Assembly: GCF_900188085.1 (NCBI RefSeq)
Contig: NZ_FZOU01000005.1
Location: forward strand, 186,001 to 250,000
Length of the DNA: 64,000 nt
Source of the DNA: Granulicella rosea
GTDB taxonomy: Bacteria; Acidobacteriota; Terriglobia; Terriglobales; Acidobacteriaceae
Direction: 5' to 3'
A program made the translations under genes and the position numbers. The notes under the pieces are model-generated. The model ran no database searches. It worked only from the letters and a program-made list of their open reading frames with translations, and had not been told where the DNA came from. The stretch's first letter is position 1; each line of letters begins with the position of its first letter. Positions 7,847 through 15,261 of this stretch are shown one piece after another.

Positions 7847-10438
7847 ATGAACTTTCGCCCCACCCTGCTCGCACTTCTTTTCGCCGCGTCAGCCGCTCAA
7901 CTCGAAGCCCAGCGCCTGCCCACCAACGTGCATCCCGAGCACTACAAGCTCGAGATCGCGCCCTATCTCGACAAGGCCGTCTTTGAAGGACTCGAGACCA
8001 TCGACGTCACGCTCGACCAGCCCTCGGCGACCGTCACGCTGAACTGCCTGGAGATCGACGTTCGCAAGGTGACGGCCGGCGGCCAGACCGGGACCGTCAG
8101 CTACAACCCCGCGCTGGAGCAGGCGACCTTTACGTTTCCCCAGCCTCTGCCGGCGGGCAAGTCCAGCATCCAGGTCGTCTACTCCGGCATCCTTAACGAC
8201 AAGCTGCGCGGTTTCTATCTCTCGAAGACCAAGGCCCGCAACTACGCCGTGACGCAGTTCGAATCGACCGATGCGCGCCGCGCCTTCCCGAGCTTCGACG
8301 AGCCGGCCATGAAGGCGACCTTCGACGTCTCGCTGACGATCGACGCGGCGGACACAGCCATCTCGAACGGCCCCATCATCGCGGATTCGCCCGCCGGACC
8401 CGGCAAGCATACCCTGACCTTCGGCACTACGCCGAAGATGTCGACGTATCTCGTCGCGTTCCTGGTCGGCGACTTCGCCTGCGAAAAAGGCAAGTCGGAT
8501 GGCATTCCGATCCGCGTCTGCACCACGCCGGACAAGGTGAAGCTGACGAAGTTCGCCGTGAAGTCGGCCGAGTTCACGCTGCATTATTACGACCAGTACT
8601 TCGGCATCAAGTACCCGATGGCCAAGCTCGACCTGATCGGCATTCCCGACTTCGAGGCCGGCGCCATGGAGAACTTCGGCGCCATCACCTATCGCGAGAC
8701 CGACCTGCTGGTCGACGAGAAGACCGGCGCGGTGAACTCGAAGAAGGAGGTCTCGTCCGTCATCGCGCACGAGATGGCGCACCAGTGGTTCGGCGACATG
8801 GTGACCATGCAGTGGTGGGACAACCTGTGGCTGAACGAGGGCTTCGCCACCTGGATGCAGGACAAGGCCGCGGCGGCGTGGCACCCGGAGTGGAAGTTCC
8901 CGCAGGATGTCGCCAGCTCCGTGCAGGGCACGCTGAACCTCGACGCCATCAAGACCACGCACCCCATCCTCGCCAAGGACACCCAGACGCCCGCGCAGAT
9001 CGCCGAGCTCTTCGACGGCATCACCTATGGCAAGGGCGGCGCGGTGCTGGGCATGGTCGAGAACTTCCTTGGCCCGGAGGTCTTCCGGCAGGGCGTACAC
9101 AACTATCTGCAGGCGCACATGTTCGGCAACGCGACGGCGGAGGACTTCTGGACTGCCCAGACCGCAAACTCGCACCAGCCGGTCGACAAGATCATGCAGA
9201 GCTTCATCGTCCAGCCAGGCGTGCCGCTGCTGACCTTCGGCGACGTGCAGGCCAGCGGCTACCCGGTGACACAAAGCCGCTTCTACCTCGCGCCGGAGTC
9301 GGTTGCGGACAAGTCGACCGGCGGCTGGACCGTTCCCGTCTGCGTCAAGTCGGCTACCGGCCCCGTCTGCAAGATTCTGACGCCCGCCGATTCGTCGCTT
9401 TCGCTGCTTGGGTCGTCCGCTCCGACGTATCTCTTCGCCAATGCCGCCGGTAAGGGCTACTACCGTGTCTCGTACAGTCCGGCGCAGTTGCAGGCGATCA
9501 TCGCCGGCGTCAATACGCTGACGCCGCCCGAGAAGCTCGACCTGCTGGGCGACCGCTGGGCGCTTACGCGCGCCGGTCAGGCCAAGGTGGGCGAGTACCT
9601 CGACCTGGCGCTGGCGCTCAAGCAGGATGCCGACGCCTCGGTCGTGCAGAACGCGCTGAGCTACATCGCCACCATCAACGCGCGCATCGCCAATGCCGAC
9701 GATACCGCGCAGCTCAACGAGAAGATGCGCAAGGAGCTTGGCCCGGTCTACGCATCGCTCGGCAAGCCGAGCAAGAAGGATGCCTACGACAAGGACGAGA
9801 TCCGCAACGCGCTCTTCGCCGTGCTGGGTCGCGCGAAGGATCCCGCCGTGCTGGCCGAGGCCTCGAAGCTGACCGACGACCTCTTCTCCGGCGATCCCGC
9901 GCGGATGAAGTCGGCGAAGGAATCGCCGCTGGCCGACACGGCCATCTACGTCGCCGCCGCGCAGGGGGACGAGGCTCTTTACAACAAGCTGCAGACCGTC
10001 AGCCAGAAGGCGACCGACGATCCCGGCCTGCAGACGCAGGCGCTGTTCACGCTGGCCGACTTTCAGAACCCGCTGCTGGTGGTCCGCACGCTGGACTACG
10101 CGGTCTCGGGCCAGGTGCGCAATCAGGACTCGTGGATTCTGATCGCCCGCGAGCTGCAGCAGCCGGAGACCCGCGAGGTCGCCTGGCAGTACGTGCAGCA
10201 GCACTGGGAGAAGGTGTCCGCGCAGTTCACGACCGCCTCCGGCGCACGCATCGTCACGGCGGTGGGCAGCTTCTGTACCGTCGCCCAGCGCAAGGAGGTT
10301 GCGGACTTCTTCGCCACGCACAAGGTGGAGGCCGCCGAACGCACGCTAACACAGTCGATCGACAGCATCGACGCCTGCATCCAGTTGCGTGCGAAGCAGG
10401 AGCCGAATCTGCGCCAGTGGCTTAGCACGCACCAGTAG
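7847..10438 (+). CDS. M1 family aminopeptidase
   Basis: An 863-residue exported zinc aminopeptidase that removes N-terminal residues from peptides. A short signal peptide ends near residue 19-22. The exopeptidase motif GAMEN is at 272-276 and the zinc site HEMAH at 308-312 with the third ligand Glu331 (NEGFATW), exactly the M1 spacing HExxH-x18-E. The C-terminal half matches the ERAP1-like helical domain of aminopeptidase N relatives. The start has TGAGG 6 nt upstream. With the divergent metalloprotease and the aspartyl protease-like gene it forms a block of three exported peptidase genes, which suggests extracellular peptide scavenging (inference). Length and motifs look intact. Confidence 0.92.
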   Translation: MNFRPTLLALLFAASAAQLEAQRLPTNVHPEHYKLEIAPYLDKAVFEGLETIDVTLDQPSATVTLNCLEIDVRKVTAGGQTGTVSYNPALEQATFTFPQPLPAGKSSIQVVYSGILNDKLRGFYLSKTKARNYAVTQFESTDARRAFPSFDEPAMKATFDVSLTIDAADTAISNGPIIADSPAGPGKHTLTFGTTPKMSTYLVAFLVGDFACEKGKSDGIPIRVCTTPDKVKLTKFAVKSAEFTLHYYDQYFGIKYPMAKLDLIGIPDFEAGAMENFGAITYRETDLLVDEKTGAVNSKKEVSSVIAHEMAHQWFGDMVTMQWWDNLWLNEGFATWMQDKAAAAWHPEWKFPQDVASSVQGTLNLDAIKTTHPILAKDTQTPAQIAELFDGITYGKGGAVLGMVENFLGPEVFRQGVHNYLQAHMFGNATAEDFWTAQTANSHQPVDKIMQSFIVQPGVPLLTFGDVQASGYPVTQSRFYLAPESVADKSTGGWTVPVCVKSATGPVCKILTPADSSLSLLGSSAPTYLFANAAGKGYYRVSYSPAQLQAIIAGVNTLTPPEKLDLLGDRWALTRAGQAKVGEYLDLALALKQDADASVVQNALSYIATINARIANADDTAQLNEKMRKELGPVYASLGKPSKKDAYDKDEIRNALFAVLGRAKDPAVLAEASKLTDDLFSGDPARMKSAKESPLADTAIYVAAAQGDEALYNKLQTVSQKATDDPGLQTQALFTLADFQNPLLVVRTLDYAVSGQVRNQDSWILIARELQQPETREVAWQYVQQHWEKVSAQFTTASGARIVTAVGSFCTVAQRKEVADFFATHKVEAAERTLTQSIDSIDACIQLRAKQEPNLRQWLSTHQ

Positions 10439-10477
10439 GCGCCGCCTTTGGGTCTATAGTAACCGCCCAAAATGTTC

Positions 10478-10673
10478 GTCATCCTGAGCGAAGCGAAGGA
10501 CCCCTGTATTTCGTCTTTGCTGTTGTTTGTTCTTGCAGCGTAGCCATGCCAAGCGAGAACAAGCAACGGCAAATGCCAATACGGGGGTCCTTCACTACGT
10601 TCAGGATGACGGGTATCGTTCGGATGACGGGTGTTGTTCAGGATGACGGGCATTGTTCAGGATGACGGGCATT
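10478..10673. repeat. inverted dispersed repeat with a fourfold 18-19 bp tandem tail
   Basis: The block starts with GTCATCCTGAGCGAAGCGAA, and a diverged inverted copy (GGTCCTTCACTACGTTCAGG) starts near 10586. The right arm is followed by four tandem units of GTTCAGGATGACGGGnATn at 10599-10617, 10618-10635, 10636-10654 and 10655-10673. No gene is supported here. Confidence 0.8.
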
Positions 10674-10700
10674 CTCGGCAACAGTATGAAGCAACAACAA

Positions 10701-10734
10701 AAGCGCCGCCGGAAGAACATCTCCGGCGGCGCTT
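10701..10734 (-). terminator. intrinsic terminator of the NHL lipoprotein gene
   Basis: A perfect 12-bp GC-rich stem (AAGCGCCGCCGG with CCGGCGGCGCTT) has a 10-nt loop. Read on the minus strand it is followed by TTGTTGTTGC. It lies 20 bp after the stop of the minus-strand gene ending at 10755. Confidence 0.8.
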
Positions 10735-10754
10735 CTGTCATTGCTGGAGGCGAA

Positions 10755-12941
10755 TTACGGCTTCTGGCCGACTCCGTGCCCGCCCGCCGTGCCGTTCTTC
10801 AGCGCGAGGGCGATCGGCGTCACCGTGGGTGAAGCCGCGCCGACGATCTCGAAGACCGAGCTTGCATCGGTTGCGCCGCTCGCCGGGTTGTTCGCGATCC
10901 ACACGTTGCCCGACGGGTCGATGCCGACGCCTGCCGGGTTGCTCATGCCGAGGTGGTTGTAGCCGACCACGTTGAAGGGCGACGTGCCGGAGTTGACCGA
11001 GCTGAGCACCACGCCTGCGCTGTTCAGCTCCATCACCGACCCGCCGGTTGTCGTGCCGCTGGTCTGCTTGTTGTTCGCGGTCCAGACGTTGCCGGAGCCG
11101 TCGACCGCCAGGTAGCGTGCGCCGCCGATGGTGGTGGCATCGCCGTAAGCCTGGCCGCCGGCGACGGTGGCGGAGCTGCTCGAGAGCGTCAGCAGATCGA
11201 GCTGGTCGAAGCCGCTGCCGCTTGTGACGCCGTTGGCGACCCACATCTGCGGCGTCGTTCCGTTGTACCCCGCGGCCAGGCCGAAGGGCTCTGAGATCGT
11301 GCCGAGGCTGATCGCGTTGTAGGTGTTGGAGGTGGTGTTGGAGGGAACGGTGCAGACCGCCGCATAAGGCGTCGCGCCGCAGGAGCTGAGGTCGATGTTC
11401 GAGAGCTGGTAGACGTAGGTGGAGCTGGTCAAGACGGTGCCGCTCGAAGCCCAGAGATTCGCCGGGGTCGCGGTGTCGATGGCCATGAACTGCGGCTCGA
11501 GCGTGCTGTTGGTGCAGCTGGCCGTGCAGACGGTGGCCTGGCCCACGGTCGGGAAGCGGACCTCGTTGGTGGCGTTCAGGACGCCGCCGACGAACTCGCC
11601 GAACTCGAATCCGGCGGACGAGCTGGACTCGCCGACGTATACGTTGTTGTTGCCGTCGATGGCGATGCCGAAGGAGCTCTTGCCGAGGCCGATCGGCGCG
11701 GGGCTGGTGCCGCCGGGGACGTACTCGAAGACGTACGCGGAGCTGGAGCTGGTCGTGATCCAGGAGTTGCCGTTGGTGTCGATGGCGATGTTGCGCGGGC
11801 TCAGCGAGGCCATGGCCAGACCGCCGATGGTGGTGACGCTGGCCAGCGGGCTGCCGGTTGGGCTCAGCTCGCTCAGCATGGAGGTCGTCGTGCCGCTGGC
11901 GACCCAGACATTGCCGCCTGCGTCGATGGCGAGGCCGAGCGGCTGCGCCAGGATCGTGCTCGTCGAACCGGTGTAGAGGATGCCGAGCGTCCAGTCGGAG
12001 GGCTGTGTGCCGCCGACGAACGGAGGCGTCGAGCTGGTCAGGTTGAAGAGCGCGGCCAGATTGTTGGCCGATCCGTTGGCGTTCGTGCTAGTCGGGTTCA
12101 GGCTCATGTAAACCGCGGCCTGCAGGGTGTCGGTCGGCGCGGTCTTGCCGGTTGGCACGACGTCGGCGAAGAGCGTGGGGCAGGGCGAGCTGGCGGTGCC
12201 GTCGGAGTTGACGCACGCGGCGATGATGTTGGCGATGGTGTACAGCTTGGTCGCCTCCGGCGTCGTCGTGACGGTGAAGCCGGCGTTGGTGAGGGTGGCG
12301 CTCGTCACGGCGTTGCCGCTGGAAAAGCTCACGAGGTTGTTCACCGTTCCGAAGGCGTTGGTGATGCCGACCTGACCCTGCGTCGTGCTCGGCGCGCCGA
12401 AGCTGTCCGTGCTGGCCGTGCCGAAGGTCGGGGTGAAGTACTGTCCGAGCGCAAAGGCGGCGGCCACCGTGGTGACCTCGTTGATGTTGATGAAGGTGGA
12501 GGGCGACAGATTGCCGCAGGCTCCGAGCGCGGCCATCAGTTGAATGGACGAGTTGGTGGTCGAGCCGCCCAGTCCGGGGTTTCCACCGGAGGCGGTGATG
12601 TAGGTCAGCGCGGAGCTGCTGGGGCAGGTGTAGCTGCCAAGGGTGAAGCCGCCGGTCGCGTTGGTCGTGACGGCCGAGCCGAGCTTCGAGGCAGCCGAGC
12701 CATAGCCGGTCGCGCCGACGGCCCAAAGCTGGATGGAGGCGCTGGAGACAGGCTGCTGTCCGCCGTGGACGCCGCCCTGCAACGCGTCGCCCAGCACCGG
12801 GGATGCATCGCTAACGGTGCTGATCGGACCAATGCCGCAACCCACCGGAAATACGGCGATCGCTGCCGCGGCCAGGGCCAACGCCAGCTTCGAGCAGAAG
12901 GTCATGCGGTTCTGCGTGTCGAGAGGATTGAAACGGTTCAT
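10755..12941 (-). CDS. NHL-repeat lipoprotein, paralogue of the gene at 15262
   Basis: The 728-residue product has an N-terminal hydrophobic segment ending in FPVGC (Cys35), a probable lipoprotein signal. An N-terminal domain carries SIQLWAVGATGYGS, SYTCP and NEVTTVAAAFALGQY motifs. At least six beta-propeller repeats of the NHL/Vgb-like type follow, with cores such as IDAGGNVWVAS, IDTNGNSWITT, IDGNNNVYVGE, VDGSGNVWTAN and IDPSGNVWIAN. It should sit on the cell surface or in the periplasm as a binding propeller; no enzymatic residues are recognised. The ATG at 12941 has GGAG 9 nt upstream and is preferred to the in-frame ATG at 12956. It shares its N-terminal domain with the lipoprotein at 15262, so the two flank the exosortase module. 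A strong terminator follows. Confidence 0.8.
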   Translation of the reverse strand: MNRFNPLDTQNRMTFCSKLALALAAAAIAVFPVGCGIGPISTVSDASPVLGDALQGGVHGGQQPVSSASIQLWAVGATGYGSAASKLGSAVTTNATGGFTLGSYTCPSSSALTYITASGGNPGLGGSTTNSSIQLMAALGACGNLSPSTFININEVTTVAAAFALGQYFTPTFGTASTDSFGAPSTTQGQVGITNAFGTVNNLVSFSSGNAVTSATLTNAGFTVTTTPEATKLYTIANIIAACVNSDGTASSPCPTLFADVVPTGKTAPTDTLQAAVYMSLNPTSTNANGSANNLAALFNLTSSTPPFVGGTQPSDWTLGILYTGSTSTILAQPLGLAIDAGGNVWVASGTTTSMLSELSPTGSPLASVTTIGGLAMASLSPRNIAIDTNGNSWITTSSSSAYVFEYVPGGTSPAPIGLGKSSFGIAIDGNNNVYVGESSSSAGFEFGEFVGGVLNATNEVRFPTVGQATVCTASCTNSTLEPQFMAIDTATPANLWASSGTVLTSSTYVYQLSNIDLSSCGATPYAAVCTVPSNTTSNTYNAISLGTISEPFGLAAGYNGTTPQMWVANGVTSGSGFDQLDLLTLSSSSATVAGGQAYGDATTIGGARYLAVDGSGNVWTANNKQTSGTTTGGSVMELNSAGVVLSSVNSGTSPFNVVGYNHLGMSNPAGVGIDPSGNVWIANNPASGATDASSVFEIVGAASPTVTPIALALKNGTAGGHGVGQKP

Positions 12942-13279
12942 AACTTGGGACTCCATTGTTGCGTATTTGTTGAGATTTGGGAGAGCTAAGCGATCTCTCC
13001 GCCGACCGGGTCACCTGCGGGCTGCGTCGGATCGGTAGACCGTTTCGTCTCTTCGCCCCGCGCCATCACTGAGTTTTTCGAGCCGTCAGTGGTTCTACCT
13101 CTCAAGCCGCCCAAGTCTACGCGGGCTGAACCATCTTTGGAAAGAGATTTCCAAGTTTTTTTGTTTTCGAATGCAGTAAACGTTGAAGGAGATTCCGTCG
13201 CGGTCCGATCTGGGAGGACTCGTCTCGATCCATTGACAAGAGGTTTTGGGTGAGGTAACTTCCGGTGGAGGCCCGACAC
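12942..13279. other. 338-bp divergent intergenic region upstream of the exosortase module
   Basis: No gene is supported. The segment separates the divergent NHL lipoprotein and exosortase J module and must hold their promoters. It includes an imperfect hairpin GGAGAG/CTCTCC near 12981-13001 and a terminator-like hairpin at 13137-13162 listed separately. The last bases hold the ribosome site GGTGGAG, 9 nt before the start at 13280. Confidence 0.45.
13137..13162 (+). terminator. terminator-like hairpin in the leader of the exosortase module
   Basis: A 7-bp stem (TTGGAAA with TTTCCAA, loop GAGA) is followed directly by G and a run of eight T residues. It lies on the plus strand about 120 bp before the gene at 13280, with no plus-strand gene upstream of it in the gap. 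It may therefore be an attenuator in a leader transcript, or may stop readthrough antisense to the neighbour. Confidence 0.55.
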
Positions 13280-13471
13280 ATGAAAATTTCTTCATTTACC
13301 CTTCTTGCGGTTGCCCTGTTGCTTGTCGTCGCCGCTCCTCTCCATGCGCAGACCGGCTGCGACAACTCGCCCGAGAACCCCACCGTGGTTCTTGCCCTGG
13401 TCGGCTCCGCAGGCGCATTCGTCTCCGCCGCCCGTGCTCGCATCCGCGCGCGCCGCAACGCCGGCAAGTAA
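13280..13471 (+). CDS. XrtJ-associated TM-motif-TM small protein (exosortase substrate candidate)
   Basis: A 63-residue exported protein. An N-terminal hydrophobic signal segment ends near HAQTG. A short linker follows, with a Pro-Glu-Asn-Pro-Thr motif (residues about 35-39), then a second hydrophobic segment (VVLALVGSAGAFVSAA) and an Arg-rich tail. This is the tripartite PEP-CTERM-like sorting layout, reduced to almost nothing but the signal. It matches what is annotated in Acidobacteria as the XrtJ-associated TM-motif-TM protein. The exosortase gene follows 66 bp downstream. The ATG at 13280 has GGTGGAG upstream; a GTG at 13265 would place the start inside that site. The protein probably sits in the inner membrane until processed; its role after processing is unknown. 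Confidence 0.8.
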   Translation: MKISSFTLLAVALLLVVAAPLHAQTGCDNSPENPTVVLALVGSAGAFVSAARARIRARRNAGK

Positions 13472-13537
13472 CCGGAGCGTCGCCCGAGCGGATGGGCCGG
13501 GCTTGCTCCGGCCATCCGTCTCCGCGACGGACTGCAC

Positions 13538-15211
13538 ATGTCGACCTTCTCTACCGCTAAAGCCTTACCCCCAGCCCTGACGCGGACCGGCGCTCTATCT
13601 CCCGCGTTCGCGGCCGGAGCAGCGGCTCTGCTCACGGTGCTGGGAGTCGCGTCCATCTGGCCGACCGCGCAGGCGCTGTGGGGTCTATGGACGACCGATG
13701 CGCTCAAATCCATCGGCATGGTCGTGCCCGCGGTCAGCTTCCTGCTCATCCTGCGGGTGTGGCGTTCGCTGCGGTGGGAGATGGACGGAACCTGGTGGGG
13801 ACTCGCGATCCTCGCGATCACCGCCGTCGCGGTCGCGATCCGCAACCAGTCGGTCCTGATGCTGGTGCTGTCGCCCTCATGGACCATCTATTTTCCGCCT
13901 CATTCGCTGGTTGCCTTTGCATACGGCGCGGGCGCGGTTCTGCTCTTCGGCGGGCGGCGGCTGTTTCGCGCGTCGCTGTTTCCGATCATTCTGCTCTGGT
14001 TCGTCAATCCCATTCCGCACATCTTCAACGTCTATGTGGATCTGCCGCTGCAGCGCGCCTCGGCGCATATCGCGCGCGGCTTCGCCATGGCGCTGGGCCA
14101 GCCGCTCACGGCGGACCGGATGCGGCTGATGTTCACGCCCAACTTCGGCATGTTCATCGCGCCGGGCTGCAACGGCATTCGCGGCGCCGTGACGATGGGT
14201 TTCATCGCGCTGATCGCGGGCTACCTGTACCGCTTCCGCTGGCGCGCGCATGTGCTGGTGGTGCTGGGCGCGGTCTTCCTGGGGTACGTGTTCAACTTCG
14301 TCAGACTTTGCACGCTGGTGCTCTATTACCTGCTGGCGCTGCATGTTCCGTCGCTGCAGGATAAGGCGGAGAACGCCGACTACCTCATCGGGGCAGCGCT
14401 TTTTCTGATCGCCTGCATGATGTTGTTCACGGCCATCCAGCGGCTGGGCGCGAAGGCCAGTCTTGATCGCGGCGAGACGGAGCAGACCTCCGTGCTGGCT
14501 CTGCCGCTCGCGCCTGCGAGCGATGCTCCGTCCCGCGGCGTGAATCTGCGGCTGGCGGCCATGGCGGTCTTTACGATCTTCTCCTGCTTCATCGTCGTGC
14601 GGCGCATGGAGGCGCAGCGTCCCAACGCCGCTCTGTTGGCGGATGAGAGCGCGCTGGGCGCGTTTCCGGAGACCGCCGGCGGCTTCCACCTCGTGCGCCG
14701 GTGGAATGAGAATCTGATCGGCGGCGCGCTGCTCTTCCATTGGGCGGAGTATGCGCCGGTCAGCGGCGAAGGCAGTCATGTCTCGATCGGCGTCTCGCCC
14801 GTGCTGGGCTCGCACGATACGCTCATCTGCCACTCCGCTCGCGGCGAGGATCCGCTGTGGCAGGGGGAGACTGTCTTTCCGACCGCGGGCAGCGATCCCG
14901 TCGCCTTCCATACCTCGTTCTACAACGACGGCGCGACGCAGTTTCTCGAGGCGACGACGCTCTGCAACGGCTCGACCTGCGGCGAGCACTCCGCCGCGCA
15001 GATGAACTTCGGATTCGTCTACAGCCGTCCTGATCCGAAGACGCTGCTCAGCCAGGAGGCGAGCCGGCCCATCCCGATCCTGCTGAAGGTGGAGACGATC
15101 GACACCACCCTTCCGGTAGATATTGCAAGAAAACAGCTTAACGGCGACCTGCAGGCCTTTCTTTCCGCCGTGAATCTGGATAATCTGACCAAGCCCTATC
15201 GCCGCAACTGA
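13538..15211 (+). CDS. xrtJ: exosortase J with C-terminal EpsI-like domain
   Basis: A 557-residue multi-pass inner-membrane transpeptidase-like enzyme predicted to recognise and cut the sorting tail of the small protein upstream. The catalytic residues are visible: Cys211 in APGCNGIRG, Arg256 in FNFVRLC and His269 in ALHVPS, in the standard order. About eight membrane segments precede residue 305. After a further membrane segment near 345-355, residues 370-557 form a periplasmic domain with a CHSARGEDPLWQG stretch resembling EpsI (DUF3485), so enzyme and EpsI-like partner are fused. Acidobacterial exosortases of this type are annotated XrtJ. It is co-directional with the small substrate gene. 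No EPS biosynthesis genes of the usual exosortase context are adjacent. Confidence 0.85.
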   Translation: MSTFSTAKALPPALTRTGALSPAFAAGAAALLTVLGVASIWPTAQALWGLWTTDALKSIGMVVPAVSFLLILRVWRSLRWEMDGTWWGLAILAITAVAVAIRNQSVLMLVLSPSWTIYFPPHSLVAFAYGAGAVLLFGGRRLFRASLFPIILLWFVNPIPHIFNVYVDLPLQRASAHIARGFAMALGQPLTADRMRLMFTPNFGMFIAPGCNGIRGAVTMGFIALIAGYLYRFRWRAHVLVVLGAVFLGYVFNFVRLCTLVLYYLLALHVPSLQDKAENADYLIGAALFLIACMMLFTAIQRLGAKASLDRGETEQTSVLALPLAPASDAPSRGVNLRLAAMAVFTIFSCFIVVRRMEAQRPNAALLADESALGAFPETAGGFHLVRRWNENLIGGALLFHWAEYAPVSGEGSHVSIGVSPVLGSHDTLICHSARGEDPLWQGETVFPTAGSDPVAFHTSFYNDGATQFLEATTLCNGSTCGEHSAAQMNFGFVYSRPDPKTLLSQEASRPIPILLKVETIDTTLPVDIARKQLNGDLQAFLSAVNLDNLTKPYRRN

Positions 15212-15261
15212 CGCGCGCCGCCAACGGGCACGCGCAGGCTAGCTTCCTGTCGAGGTCTCAC

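Noticed and set aside
12960..13080. Possible c-di-GMP class I riboswitch before the NHL lipoprotein gene (GACGCAGCCC-like segment)
   Set aside because: The GAAA tetraloop hairpin, GCAAACC and receptor segments are missing, and the region is partly self-complementary, which makes weak matches on both strands.
13117..13887. A 256-codon minus-strand frame across the exosortase leader and start
   Set aside because: Low-complexity Arg/Ala/Thr-rich composition. It overlaps the two recognisable genes at 13280 and 13538 and has no homologous motif.
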